A stretch of DNA of 64,000 bases from SHWC01 sp050173345 (GTDB lineage Bacteria > Pseudomonadota > Alphaproteobacteria > UBA828), in assembly GCA_050173345.1 (NCBI GenBank), contig JBFXKW010000007.1, forward strand, positions 1 to 64,000. The letters are read 5' to 3'. The position numbers were made by a program, and so were the translations under genes. The notes below the pieces were generated by a model. It searched no databases. It saw only the letters and a program-made list of their open reading frames with translations, and was not told the DNA's origin. Each line of letters opens with the position of its first letter. Position 1 is the first letter of the stretch. Of this stretch, positions 18,109 to 26,562 are shown one piece after another.

Positions 18109-20172
18109 TCAACACACCGTCGATAGCGTCGCGGCGCGGGCGGCTTTTTTTTCTTGTGCGGATTCGCAGCGCGCGGCGAGGACGGTTGGCGCGACGCCGC
18201 GCACGAGGTCGCGTTCCAGGCCGGTCACGTCCGCCATCTCGCCCAGGCGCCAGCGATAGACCTGGACGCCTTCGAGCACCCGCTGCACATAGTTGCGGGT
18301 CTCGGCATAGGGGATCAGCTCGATCCAATCGATGACGTCGATCGAGGCGATATCGAGCGGGCTGCCGTTGGTCGCGATCCACTGGCGCACATTGGCCGGC
18401 CCGGCATTGTAGGCGGCGAGCGCCAGCACGTAAGAGCCGCCGAAGCCGTCGATCAGGTTGGCCAGATACGCGCTGCCGAGCTGGACGTTGAGCGCGGGGC
18501 TGCGGATCAGGTCGGCCTCGCGGACGCTGATGCCTTTCGACTTGGCGACGTGCTGCGCCGTCGTCGGCATGAGCTGCATCAGGCCGAGCGCGCCGGCCTT
18601 GCTCTTGGCGCGCGGGTCGAACTCGCTCTCCTGCCGCGACAGCGCGAGCACCAAAGCGGGCTCCAGGCGCGGATCGGCTTCGGCCAAGGGCAGCGCCGCC
18701 AGCGGGTAGAGCGCCTCGACGGAGACGTAACCCTCGGCGGCGGCGCGCTTGGCCGCCCGCACCGAGAGGTCGGGGCGGCTGATATCGACCGCGATCTTGG
18801 CGACCAGGCCATGGTCCGCCGGCCCGCGCGCCAGGTCGCCGAGCCGCAGGATGAACGGCGTGACGTATTCGTCCTCGCCCAGGAGGGCGAGCATGCGCGC
18901 CGCTGTGATCAGTTCGTGGCCGGTCAGCGCGTCCTCGCGTGCCGCCGCCTCGCGCGCGGCAACGGCGAAGAGCGGCGCCGCCTTCTGGTGCGCCCGCGCC
19001 GCCGCCAACTGCCCGTAATAGGTGGCGGGCCAGGCCGCCGCCTTGCGGTACCAGGCATCGGCGGTCGCGTCGTCGTCGGCGGCCTCGGCGGCGCGGCCGG
19101 CCCAATAGGCCGCGCGCGACAGGCTGATCTGCGTGCCGACGTTCTCATGCAGCCGGGTGAAGTGGCGGAGCGCCGTCTTGGGGTCGCCGCGATGGCGCAG
19201 CGCGATCCAGCCGGCGAACCATTCCGCGTCCGCGAACGAGACGCCGCTCGAAAGGCCGTGCGCGGCGGCCAGCCGGTAGGCATCGCGCGTCGCGCCCTTC
19301 TCGAGCGCGCTCCAGGCGAGCAGCTTGCGCTCCTGCCACCAGAGCGGGGCGTGATCGGTCACCGTCTTGACGCCGACCAGGAGCGCGCGGGCTTCGTCCT
19401 CGAGGCCCTTCAGGCGCCGCCAGCGCACGCGCTCATAGGTCAGGCCGGGGTCGCGCTTGAGTTCGGCCGGCACCTTGCGGAGCAGGGCGGTCGCCTTGTC
19501 CGAACCGTCGTGGAGCGCGATGCGGGTCTCGGCGAGCGCCCGCCAGCCCGGCCCGACATGGGCGAACATGCGGCGCGCGGACGTCGACTTGTTCTCCCAG
19601 AGCAGGCGGTCGAGGCGCGCCTGGTGATCCTGCCGCGAGAGGAAGCGGCCGAACTCGGCCATGAAGGCCTGTTCTTCCTTGGCGCCGAAATCGTCGTCGC
19701 GCCAGCTCGTGCGCGCGAGCGCGCCGGCGCGCTCCTGCTGGTTCGCGTTGAGCAGCGCGTGCAGCAGACGAATCCGGCCGTCGCGCGTCACCGGGTCGCG
19801 CCCCTCGAACCAGGCGAGCACGGCCGAATCGGTGGCGTCGCGCGCCAAGGCCTGCTCGGCGCTCGCCTGGAGACGGCCGAGCTCCGGCCATTCGGGGTTT
19901 TCGAGGATGAACGCCGAGATGGCCTCGAACGACGCCACGGTCTCCGCGCGGCGGTAGTCGAGCCAGCGGACGATCTTGAGCGGCAGCGGGTCGTCGGCCT
20001 GCGCGGCGATCCGCTGCGCGCGGACATGGTCGTCGCGCGCCGCGGCGTTCAGCGCGTCCCGGAGGATCGCGAACTCGTCCTTGCTGGTGGGGGGCGGCAG
20101 CAACTCGGCGGCCCATGCGGGCGGCGCGGCCAGCCCGAGCAGGACGGCGGCCAGAAGCGGGAGCCATCGCAT
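18109..20172 (-). CDS. Soluble lytic murein transglycosylase
   Basis: The 687-residue periplasmic enzyme cleaves peptidoglycan to 1,6-anhydro-muropeptides. After a signal peptide (MRWLPLLAAVLLGLAAPPAW) comes a long alpha-solenoid U-shaped region and then a C-terminal SLT domain with catalytic Glu515 in ALSRQESEFDPRA, followed by GALGLMQLMPTTA and LAAYNAGP. The start at 20172 gives a normal signal peptide; the alternative ATG at 20229 would add 19 polar residues encoded by what looks like a fragment of the GGATTCCCGCTTT repeat arm. It is divergent from dapA. Confidence 0.92.
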   Translation of the reverse strand: MRWLPLLAAVLLGLAAPPAWAAELLPPPTSKDEFAILRDALNAAARDDHVRAQRIAAQADDPLPLKIVRWLDYRRAETVASFEAISAFILENPEWPELGRLQASAEQALARDATDSAVLAWFEGRDPVTRDGRIRLLHALLNANQQERAGALARTSWRDDDFGAKEEQAFMAEFGRFLSRQDHQARLDRLLWENKSTSARRMFAHVGPGWRALAETRIALHDGSDKATALLRKVPAELKRDPGLTYERVRWRRLKGLEDEARALLVGVKTVTDHAPLWWQERKLLAWSALEKGATRDAYRLAAAHGLSSGVSFADAEWFAGWIALRHRGDPKTALRHFTRLHENVGTQISLSRAAYWAGRAAEAADDDATADAWYRKAAAWPATYYGQLAAARAHQKAAPLFAVAAREAAAREDALTGHELITAARMLALLGEDEYVTPFILRLGDLARGPADHGLVAKIAVDISRPDLSVRAAKRAAAEGYVSVEALYPLAALPLAEADPRLEPALVLALSRQESEFDPRAKSKAGALGLMQLMPTTAQHVAKSKGISVREADLIRSPALNVQLGSAYLANLIDGFGGSYVLALAAYNAGPANVRQWIATNGSPLDIASIDVIDWIELIPYAETRNYVQRVLEGVQVYRWRLGEMADVTGLERDLVRGVAPTVLAARCESAQEKKAARAATLSTVC

Positions 20173-20360
20173 GCCCCACCGCGAAACGCCCGGCCGAGAC
20201 CGCCCATCCTGGGCAAAGCGGGAATCCATGACCCACCGATTCTAGTTGTGCCGCGACGCTGCGCAATACCGAACCGACCGGGCGGCACGCCTTGTGATGC
20301 AACCGCCCTGACACTATGCTCGCGCAAATTCGTAAAAAAGCACTGCGGAGCGTGCCGACG

Positions 20361-21236
20361 ATGTTTAAGGGTTACTTTACCGCTCTGATCACGCCGTTTC
20401 GCGGCGGCAAGGTGGACGAGGCCGCCTATCGGGCGCTGATCGACTGGCAGATCGCGGAGGGCATCGCCGGCCTCGTGCCGTGCGGGACGACCGGCGAATC
20501 GCCGACGCTCTCGCACGAGGAGCACCGGCGCGTCGTCGAAATCTGCATCGAGCAGGCCAAGGGGCGCGTGCCGGTGATGGCCGGCACCGGCTCGAACTCG
20601 ACCGCCGAGGCGATCGACCTCACCCGCCACGCCAAGGAGGCGGGGGCCGCCGCCGCGCTGCTCGCCATGCCCTACTACAACAAGCCGACCCAGGCCGGCA
20701 TGTACGAGCACTACAAGGCGCTCAGCGACGCGGTCGACATCCCGATGTTCATCTACAACATCCCGGGGCGCAGCGTGGTCAACATGTCGGTCGAGACCAT
20801 GGCGCGGCTGGCCAAGCTCAAGAACATCGCGGGCGTCAAGGACGCCACCGCCGACCTGACGCGGCCGACCCAGATGCTCAACGCCGCCGGGCCGGATTTC
20901 TGCCAGCTTTCGGGCGAGGACGGCACCGCGCTCAGCTTCTTCGCGCAGGGCGGCCATGGCTGCATCTCGGTCACCGCGAACATCGCGCCGGGCCGCTGCG
21001 TCGAGGTCTACAGGGCGTGGGCGGCGGGCGACGCGAAGCAGGCGCTCGCGCTGCACGCCAGGCTGATGCCGCTGCACGACGTGATGTTCATCGAATCGAA
21101 CCCGATGCCGGTCAAGTATGCGGCCGGCGTGCTCGGCAAGTGCACCGGCGAGGTGCGCCTGCCGATGGTGAAGCCGCTGCCGGCGAGCTGCGAGCGCATC
21201 GAGAAAACGATGCGCGACGTCGGCCTGATCAACTGA
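20361..21236 (+). CDS. dapA: 4-hydroxy-tetrahydrodipicolinate synthase
   Basis: DapA condenses pyruvate with aspartate semialdehyde at the entry to lysine and diaminopimelate synthesis. The 291-residue TIM barrel shows LVPCGTTGESPTLSHEEH, Tyr132 in IYNIPGRSVVNM and the Schiff-base Lys160 in GVKDATADL. The ATG at 20361 (MFKGYFTALITPF) matches the family N-terminus, whereas an ATG 45 bases upstream would add an atypical basic stretch. smpB follows after 33 bases, a pairing common in alphaproteobacteria upstream of the rpoZ-rsh block. Confidence 0.95.
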   Translation: MFKGYFTALITPFRGGKVDEAAYRALIDWQIAEGIAGLVPCGTTGESPTLSHEEHRRVVEICIEQAKGRVPVMAGTGSNSTAEAIDLTRHAKEAGAAAALLAMPYYNKPTQAGMYEHYKALSDAVDIPMFIYNIPGRSVVNMSVETMARLAKLKNIAGVKDATADLTRPTQMLNAAGPDFCQLSGEDGTALSFFAQGGHGCISVTANIAPGRCVEVYRAWAAGDAKQALALHARLMPLHDVMFIESNPMPVKYAAGVLGKCTGEVRLPMVKPLPASCERIEKTMRDVGLIN

Positions 21237-21269
21237 GGCCGGCCGCGCGCCCCACGCGCTGGAGCAGAG

Positions 21270-21743
21270 ATGGCGGAGAAGGGTAGCGCCGGCCGCAAGC
21301 TGATCGCGCAGAACCGCAAGGCACGGCACGACTATCACATCGAGGAGACCATCGAGGCCGGCATCGCGCTGCTCGGCACCGAGGTCAAGTCGCTGCGCGA
21401 GGGCCGCGCCAATTTGCAGGATTCGTTCGCGCAGGAGCAGAACGGCGAGATCGTCCTGCTCAATTCCCACATCGCGCCCTATTCGGCGGGCGGGCGCTTC
21501 AACCACGAGCCGACCCGGCCGCGCAAGCTCCTGCTGCACCGCCGCCAGATCGAGAAGCTGCGCGGCGCGCTCAAGCGGGGCGGGGTGACGCTCATCCCGC
21601 TCAGCCTATATTTCAATGGGCGCGGCCGCGCCAAGGTCGAGCTCGCGCTCGGCCGCGGCAAGAAGCAGTACGACAAGCGTGCCGCTGAGGCGGAGCGCGA
21701 CTGGCAGCGCGACAAGGCGCGGCTGATGCGGGCGCGCGGCTGA
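21270..21743 (+). CDS. smpB: SsrA-binding protein
   Basis: SmpB binds tmRNA and delivers it to stalled ribosomes in trans-translation. The 157-residue protein has IAQNRKARHDYHIEETIEAG, the EVKSLREGRANLQDSF loop that contacts tmRNA, and a basic C-terminal tail KKQYDKRAAEAERDWQRDKA that enters the ribosome. Family length and all core motifs are present. It lies between dapA and a sulfite oxidase-like gene 21 bases downstream. No ssrA gene was recognised in the window. Confidence 0.96.
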   Translation: MAEKGSAGRKLIAQNRKARHDYHIEETIEAGIALLGTEVKSLREGRANLQDSFAQEQNGEIVLLNSHIAPYSAGGRFNHEPTRPRKLLLHRRQIEKLRGALKRGGVTLIPLSLYFNGRGRAKVELALGRGKKQYDKRAAEAERDWQRDKARLMRARG

Positions 21744-21764
21744 TGACGGTGCGGGAGCGGCGAA

Positions 21765-22430
21765 ATGAGCGATGACGGCGTCGGCATGATCGGCGAGCTG
21801 AAGCGCAAGCTGATCGCGCGCAAGCAGGAATGGGCGAAGCAGGGCCGCCTCCTCACCGGCAAGGCCGGCGCGCCGGGCGACCGGCTGCCGCCCGGCCAGC
21901 GCGAGGTGCGCGACTGGCCCGTGCTCGACCTCGGCCTGCAACCCGAGGTCGCGCCGGCGCAATGGCGGCTCAGGGTCGATGGCCTGGTCGAGCGGCCGCT
22001 CGAATGGAGCCATGCGGATTTCGAGGCCCAGCCGCAGATCGACGACGTCTCGGACATGCACTGCGTCACCGCCTGGTCGCGCTTCGATAATCTGTGGCGC
22101 GGCGTTGCCGCCAAGCATGTCGCCGCGCTGGTGAAGCCGAAGCCCGAAGCGCGCTTCATCGTGTTCCACAGCTATGACGGCTATACTACCAACGTGCCGC
22201 GCGCCGCCTTCGAGGACGACGACGTGCTGCTCGCCCATTCCTGGGAGGGCAAGCCGATCCCGCGCGAGCATGGCGGGCCGGTGCGCATCACCCTGCCCAA
22301 GCTCTATCTCTGGAAGAGCGCCAAATGGGTCAAGCGCATCGAATACGTCGCGCGGGACCGCCCCGGCTTCTGGGAGGTGCGCGGCTATCACAATCACGGC
22401 GATCCGTGGACCGAGGAGCGTTACGGCTAG
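21765..22430 (+). CDS. Molybdopterin-dependent sulfite oxidase-like oxidoreductase
   Basis: A 221-residue cytoplasmic protein of the sulfite oxidase molybdopterin domain. The cofactor-ligating Cys100 lies in VSDMHCVTAWSRFDNLWRGV, followed by FIVFHSYDGYTTNVP, REHGGPVRITLPKLYLWKSA and the terminal YHNHGDPWTEERYG. No Tat signal is present, unlike MsrP, so it probably stays in the cytoplasm. This short stand-alone subfamily is widespread and lacks an assigned substrate. It follows smpB closely. A palindromic repeat begins three bases after its stop. Confidence 0.85.
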   Translation: MSDDGVGMIGELKRKLIARKQEWAKQGRLLTGKAGAPGDRLPPGQREVRDWPVLDLGLQPEVAPAQWRLRVDGLVERPLEWSHADFEAQPQIDDVSDMHCVTAWSRFDNLWRGVAAKHVAALVKPKPEARFIVFHSYDGYTTNVPRAAFEDDDVLLAHSWEGKPIPREHGGPVRITLPKLYLWKSAKWVKRIEYVARDRPGFWEVRGYHNHGDPWTEERYG

Positions 22431-22432
22431 GG

Positions 22433-22494
22433 TAGAGCAGGATCGTTTGAGATGGATCGCGGAGCGATTCCATCTCAAGCGTGAATCCTGCTCC
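22433..22494. repeat. TAGAGCAGGAT hairpin repeat, family C copy 1
   Basis: TAGAGCAGGAT, then CGTTTGAGATGGATCGC, is followed by the inverted GCGATTCCATCTCAAGCG and ATCCTGCTC, forming a long imperfect stem. It starts three bases after the sulfite oxidase-like stop codon. A close copy lies at 25622-25685. Confidence 0.75.
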
Positions 22495-22595
22495 AGCAGG
22501 GACTGCGACGAGTTGTCCTCTCGCAAGCCGGCTCCTTGAAACCTCATGTAGCGGTAAAGAGTTGAGGATATGCGGAAGTCGAACGGGGAGACGCC

Positions 22596-23078
22596 ATGAA
22601 GAAGCACGAGACCACCTGGCTGATCATCGCGGACGGCCGTCGCGCGCGCATCTTCTCCGCGGCGCCCGGCCAGGTCGGCCTGACCGAACTGCACGACCTG
22701 ATCGGCGATGCGCGGCCGACCCGCGAGATCGGCACGGACCGGCCGGGCCGTTCCCGCGAGAGCGCCACCACCGAGCGGCACGCCATGGCGCCGCGCATCG
22801 ACTGGAACCGCCAGGCCAAGCAGCAGTTCGCCGGCGAGGTGGCCGCGCTGGTCAACGAGGCCGGCCTGAAGAAGAGCTATGACCGGCTGGTCGTGGTCGC
22901 GCCCGCCGAGGCGCTCGGCGACTTCCGCAAGGCGCTCGACAAGCACGCGCTGGACAGGCTCGGCACCGAGATCGACAAGGACCTGACCAAGCTCGCGTCC
23001 CACGAGCTGATCGACCACTTGGCGGACGTGCTGCCGCGGCTCGAGCCCCCGCCGCGCGGCCGCCCGCCGGTCCGCTAG
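22596..23078 (+). CDS. Host attachment family protein
   Basis: The 160-residue protein matches the family named host attachment protein after Agrobacterium: TTWLIIADGRRARIFSAAPG at the start, a loop rich in Arg and Asp (DRPGRSRESATTERHAMAPR), and a C-terminal YDRLVVVAPAEALGDFRKAL with DKDLTKLASHEL. The fold resembles eRF1 domain 2-like or Rossmann-like proteins and no catalytic activity is established. GGGAG precedes the ATG. Neighbours give no functional hint; the naming should be treated as a family label rather than evidence of plant attachment. Confidence 0.85.
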   Translation: MKKHETTWLIIADGRRARIFSAAPGQVGLTELHDLIGDARPTREIGTDRPGRSRESATTERHAMAPRIDWNRQAKQQFAGEVAALVNEAGLKKSYDRLVVVAPAEALGDFRKALDKHALDRLGTEIDKDLTKLASHELIDHLADVLPRLEPPPRGRPPVR

Positions 23079-23123
23079 CGCCGCGACGCAGACGCGCTGC
23101 AAGCCGAGCCAGGCGTCGCCGCC

Positions 23124-24152
23124 GTGCCGGGCGTGGATGAGTTCTACCGGCTCTCCGTCGAAGCGCGCACCGCGCGCTATGAGCGGTTCGCGGTCGAGGC
23201 GCTCAAGCGCTGGGGCGTCCATGACGGCGCGCCGCATCCACTCAAGATTCGCGAGAACGCGGTCTTCAAGGTGAGCGGCCCCGGCGGCCGGCCCGCGGTG
23301 CTGCGCATCCATCGCCACGGCTACCACACCGACGACGCGTTGCGCTCGGAGCTGCAATGGCTGTGCGCGCTGCGCGCCGACGGCATCGAGGTGCCGGGCG
23401 TCATCCCGACGCCGGGTGGTGCGCTGTTCGAGACGGTTGCGGCCGACGGCGTGCCCGAGCCGCGCCAGGTCGACCTGCTCGAATGGCTGGAAGGCGAGCC
23501 GCTCGGCACGCTCGAGGATGGGCTGAGCCCGCGCGTCACCGACCTGCCCGGCAGTTTCCGCGAGGTCGGCCGCACCATCGCGCGGCTGCACAACCATGCG
23601 AGCGCCTGGCCGCGGCCCCAGGGCTTCGTGCGCCATGCCTGGGACCTCGACGGCCTGGTCGGCGAGGCGCCGCTCTGGGGCCGCTTCTGGGAGCTCGGCG
23701 CGCTGACGCCGGCGCAGCGCCGGCTGATCCTCGCGGCGCGCGAGCGCGCGCGGCGCGACCTGATCGCCTACGGCACCTCGCCCGTCCACTACGGCCTGAT
23801 CCATTCCGACATCAACCTCGACAACTTCCTGGAGCATCGCGGCCGCATCAAGGTGATCGACTTCGACGACACCGCGTTCGGCTGGCACCTGTTCGACCTC
23901 GCCACCATCACGATCTTCTTCCGCGCGCCCGAACACCGCGACACGATCCGCCGGCCGATCGTCGAGGGCTATCGCGAGCTTCGCCCGCTGCCCGACGACG
24001 AGTTGGCTTGGCTGCTGCTCTTCCAGCTCGCCCGCGGCTTCACCTATCTCGGCTGGGTGCACACGCGCCACGAGACCGAGACCGCGCGCCGCATCACGCA
24101 AGAGATCGTCACGCTCGCCTGCAGCCTCGCCGAGGAATATCTGGGCGGGTGA
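23124..24152 (+). CDS. Aminoglycoside phosphotransferase/homoserine kinase II-like kinase
   Basis: The 342-residue cytoplasmic kinase has the APH/choline kinase fold: N-lobe RENAVFKVSGPGGRPAVLRI, hinge-region LLEWLEGEPLG, the catalytic loop LIHSDINLDNFL (HxDxxxxN pattern) and the metal-binding IDFDDTAFGWHLFDLA. Homologues phosphorylate homoserine, choline, sugars or antibiotics; this one is not diagnostic. It starts with GTG at 23124. The 341-base gap downstream contains only a family A repeat. Kinase activity is likely and the substrate is unknown. Confidence 0.82.
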   Translation: MPGVDEFYRLSVEARTARYERFAVEALKRWGVHDGAPHPLKIRENAVFKVSGPGGRPAVLRIHRHGYHTDDALRSELQWLCALRADGIEVPGVIPTPGGALFETVAADGVPEPRQVDLLEWLEGEPLGTLEDGLSPRVTDLPGSFREVGRTIARLHNHASAWPRPQGFVRHAWDLDGLVGEAPLWGRFWELGALTPAQRRLILAARERARRDLIAYGTSPVHYGLIHSDINLDNFLEHRGRIKVIDFDDTAFGWHLFDLATITIFFRAPEHRDTIRRPIVEGYRELRPLPDDELAWLLLFQLARGFTYLGWVHTRHETETARRITQEIVTLACSLAEEYLGG

Positions 24153-24243
24153 GCGTCCTCAAGCGGCGAAGCGGTAGGACGAACGACAACACTGCGGCCT
24201 GCCCGTGCCGGCGCGTTCGCCACGGCCGCCGCCATCCCCTCTT

Positions 24244-24335
24244 CGTCATGCCCCGCGAAGGCGGGGCATCCAGGGGCGGCGGCACTGTGCTTGTTGCAAA
24301 TTCCTGGATTGCCCGGTCAAGCCGGGCAATGACGA
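24244..24335. repeat. Two-armed palindromic repeat, family A copy 2
   Basis: CGTCATGCCCCGCGAAGGCG and GGGCATCCAGG form the left arm; CCTGGATTGCCCGGTCAAGC and CGGGCAATGACGA form the right arm. It lies in the 341-base gap 24153-24493; nothing else was recognised there apart from the GGAGG ribosome site before the methyltransferase. Confidence 0.8.
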
Positions 24336-24493
24336 AATGGAGGACGAAACCGCCGCGCGAAAGCGCCGTGCGCCGCGATCACCGAACGGTCGCGCGATCG
24401 TCAATTGACCGTGAAGGCAGGTTGTCAAAAATGGCGGAATAAAGCCGGCGGTCATTCGGAACCAAGGCCGGTTCGATCACAGGAGGTGCCGTC

Positions 24494-25564
24494 ATGGAAA
24501 AACAGGGATTCGATCAGGCCAAGCTCGATGCATTTCTCGGGCAGATGTTGAGCGACCTGGGTGGCGCGATGAGCGTCGCCCTGGTGCGCATGGGAGAGAC
24601 GCTCGGCCTTTACAAGGCGCTCGACGATGGCGGGCCAGCCACCTCCGCCGAGTTGGCGGCCCGCACCGGGCTGGCCGAACGCTATCTGCGGGAGTGGCTG
24701 TCGGCCCAAGCCGCGTCGAACTACATCGCCTATGACGGCGCGACCGGCCGGTTCTCGCTGCCTCCCGAGCAGGCGATGGTCTTTGCGCGCGAAGACAGCC
24801 CCGCCTATCTCATGGGAGGGTTCGACGCCTGCGTCGTGACCATTCTCAACCAGGGCACCATCGAAAAGGCGTTCCGCAGCGGCGCCGGGGTCTCCTGGGG
24901 CGCGCAACCCGATTGCCTGTTCTGCGCCACCGCGAAGTTCTTCCGGCCGGGCTACAACGCCAACCTGGTACAGAGCTGGCTGCCCGCGCTGGAAGGAGTC
25001 GCGGAAAAGCTGGAGCGCGGCGCCCGCGTCGCCGATGTCGGCTGCGGACACGGCATCTCGACGGTCATCATGGCGGAGGCTTTCCCGAAATCCGAGTTCG
25101 TCGGTTTCGACTTCCACGAGGGCTCGATCAAGGCGGCGGCCGCTCATGCGGCGCAGCACAACCTCGCCGGCAATGCCTCGTTCAAGGTGGGGCTGGCGAA
25201 GGAGTTCGACGGGAAGGGCAGTTTCGACCTCGTCTGCTTCTTCGACTGCCTGCACGACATGGGCGACCCCGCAGGCGCGGCGAAGCATGTGCGGCAAAGC
25301 CTGAAGCCCGACGGAACCTGGATGATCGTGGAGCCGATGGCGAAAGACCGCCTGGAGGAGAATCTCAATCCCGTGAGCCGGCTCTATTATTCGGCTTCGA
25401 CCATGGTCTGCGTGCCGACCTCGCTGGCTCAGGAGGTCGGCGCCGCGCTCGGCGCCCAGGCCGGCGAGACGAGGCTCCGTGACGTCATAGGCCAGGGCGG
25501 CTTCACGCGCATCCGGCGCGCCGCCGAGACTCCATTCAACGTGGTGCTGGAAGCGCGGCCATAG
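24494..25564 (+). CDS. Class I SAM-dependent methyltransferase with N-terminal winged helix
   Basis: The 356-residue protein combines an N-terminal winged-helix dimerisation domain (LGLYKALDDGGPATSAELAA, GLAERYLREWLSAQAASNYI) with a Rossmann methyltransferase domain: motif I RVADVGCGHGISTVIMAEAF, motif II FVGFDFHEGSI and motif IV LVCFFDCLHDMGDP. This layout is that of the Rv2258c-like group of small-molecule methyltransferases. GGAGG precedes the ATG. Its TAG stop is the first three bases of a perfect 23-bp hairpin. The methyl acceptor is not known. Confidence 0.85.
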   Translation: MEKQGFDQAKLDAFLGQMLSDLGGAMSVALVRMGETLGLYKALDDGGPATSAELAARTGLAERYLREWLSAQAASNYIAYDGATGRFSLPPEQAMVFAREDSPAYLMGGFDACVVTILNQGTIEKAFRSGAGVSWGAQPDCLFCATAKFFRPGYNANLVQSWLPALEGVAEKLERGARVADVGCGHGISTVIMAEAFPKSEFVGFDFHEGSIKAAAAHAAQHNLAGNASFKVGLAKEFDGKGSFDLVCFFDCLHDMGDPAGAAKHVRQSLKPDGTWMIVEPMAKDRLEENLNPVSRLYYSASTMVCVPTSLAQEVGAALGAQAGETRLRDVIGQGGFTRIRRAAETPFNVVLEARP

Positions 25565-25618
25565 AGCACGATCCGATCAGGTTGCCCCAACCTGATCGGA
25601 TCGTGCTCTAACTTTTTA
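25562..25618 (+). terminator. Perfect 23-bp hairpin plus T-run, starting in the stop codon
   Basis: Bases 25562-25584 and 25588-25610 are exact reverse complements around a CCC loop, followed by ACTTTTTAG. The stem begins TAGAGCACGATCCGATCAGG, whose TAG is the methyltransferase stop. The stem plus T-run fits an intrinsic terminator. Its TAGAGCA ends relate it to the family C repeats. Confidence 0.7.
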
Positions 25619-25621
25619 GAG

Positions 25622-25685
25622 TAGAGCAGGATTCACGTTTGAGATGGATCGCGAGGCGATGCCATCTCAAACGACCCTGCTCTAA
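25622..25685. repeat. TAGAGCAGGAT hairpin repeat, family C copy 2
   Basis: TAGAGCAGGATTCACGTTTG and AGATGGATCGC pair with GCGATGCCATCTCAAACG and CCTGCTCTA. Its right end supplies the stop codon (TAG on the minus strand, 25682-25684) of the D-glutamate cyclase-like gene. Confidence 0.75.
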
Positions 25686-26497
25686 AGCGCGGCGAGCTTG
25701 CTGTTCGAGAGGTCGGTCACCAGCATGCAGCCCGGATAGTGGGCGATGAAGAGCGGCGGCCTGGCCGCGGCGACCACGTTCTGCGGCGTCACCCCGCAGG
25801 CCCAGAACACCGGCAGCTCGTCCGCGCCGACCTCGAGCGCATCGCCGAAATCGGGCTTCGCGATGTCCTTTATCCCGATCATCTCGGGTAGCCCGACATG
25901 CACCGGCGCGCCGTGCACCGCCGGGAAGCGCGAGGTGATCTGGATGGCGCGGATGGCGTCGGCCGGCTTGAACGGGCGCATCGAGACGACCAGCCCGCCC
26001 TTGAAGCGCCGGGTCGGCACGGTCTCGATCGTGGTGCGGAACATCGGCACGGTCAGGTTGCGCTCGATGTGGCGCAGCCGGAGCCCGTCCTCCAGCAGTG
26101 CCGCTTCGAACGAGAAGGAGCAGCCGAGCACGAACGCGACCAGATCGTCGCGCCACACCGCGTCGAGCGTCTCCGGTTCGTCCACGCACTGACCGTCTAT
26201 GAACACGCGGTAGCGGCCGATGTCACGCCTGATGTCGATGTCGGCGCCGAGCGTGGGCAAGGCGGGCGAGCCCGGCTCGCTCACGCCGAGCAGCGGGCAG
26301 GGCTTCGGGTTCTGCTGGCAGAAGCGCAGGAACTCCTCGGCCCAGTCCCGCGGCAGGATCGCGAGATTGCCCTGGACATGGCCCGGCGCGAGCCCGGCGG
26401 TGTGCCCGGTATGACGGCCCGCGCGGATCAGCGCCCGCGCCGCCACGCCGCTCAGAGCCTCGGGCCGCTCGTGCGGTGCCTGCAAGCGTGTCGCCAT
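25682..26497 (-). CDS. DUF1445 / UPF0317 putative hydro-lyase (D-glutamate cyclase-like)
   Basis: The 271-residue protein matches the UPF0317/DUF1445 family: AGHTGHTAGLAPGHVQGNLA-like region near residues 27-46, FLRFCQQNPKPCPLLGVSEP, and FVLGCSFSFEAALLEDGL, ending in the CGVTPQNVVAAARPPLFIAH block. The eukaryotic relative DGLUCY converts D-glutamate to 5-oxo-D-proline; the bacterial proteins are usually annotated as putative hydro-lyases. It ends inside a repeat hairpin and is convergent with the methyltransferase. No D-amino acid gene is adjacent. Confidence 0.85.
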   Translation of the reverse strand: MATRLQAPHERPEALSGVAARALIRAGRHTGHTAGLAPGHVQGNLAILPRDWAEEFLRFCQQNPKPCPLLGVSEPGSPALPTLGADIDIRRDIGRYRVFIDGQCVDEPETLDAVWRDDLVAFVLGCSFSFEAALLEDGLRLRHIERNLTVPMFRTTIETVPTRRFKGGLVVSMRPFKPADAIRAIQITSRFPAVHGAPVHVGLPEMIGIKDIAKPDFGDALEVGADELPVFWACGVTPQNVVAAARPPLFIAHYPGCMLVTDLSNSKLAAL

Positions 26498-26562
26498 GTC
26501 GGGTCTCCTGATGCTTCACCGATCCTCGCCGAGGCAGTGCGCCGGATCAAGCCGCGCCGCGC

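Noticed and set aside
21606..24101. An 831-residue minus-strand frame opposite smpB to the kinase gene
   Set aside because: It crosses four plus-strand genes and two repeats, is compositionally biased, and has no ribosome site.
24153..24493. A possible small gene in the kinase-methyltransferase gap
   Set aside because: The open frames overlap the palindromic repeat, and none has a ribosome site or recognisable motif.
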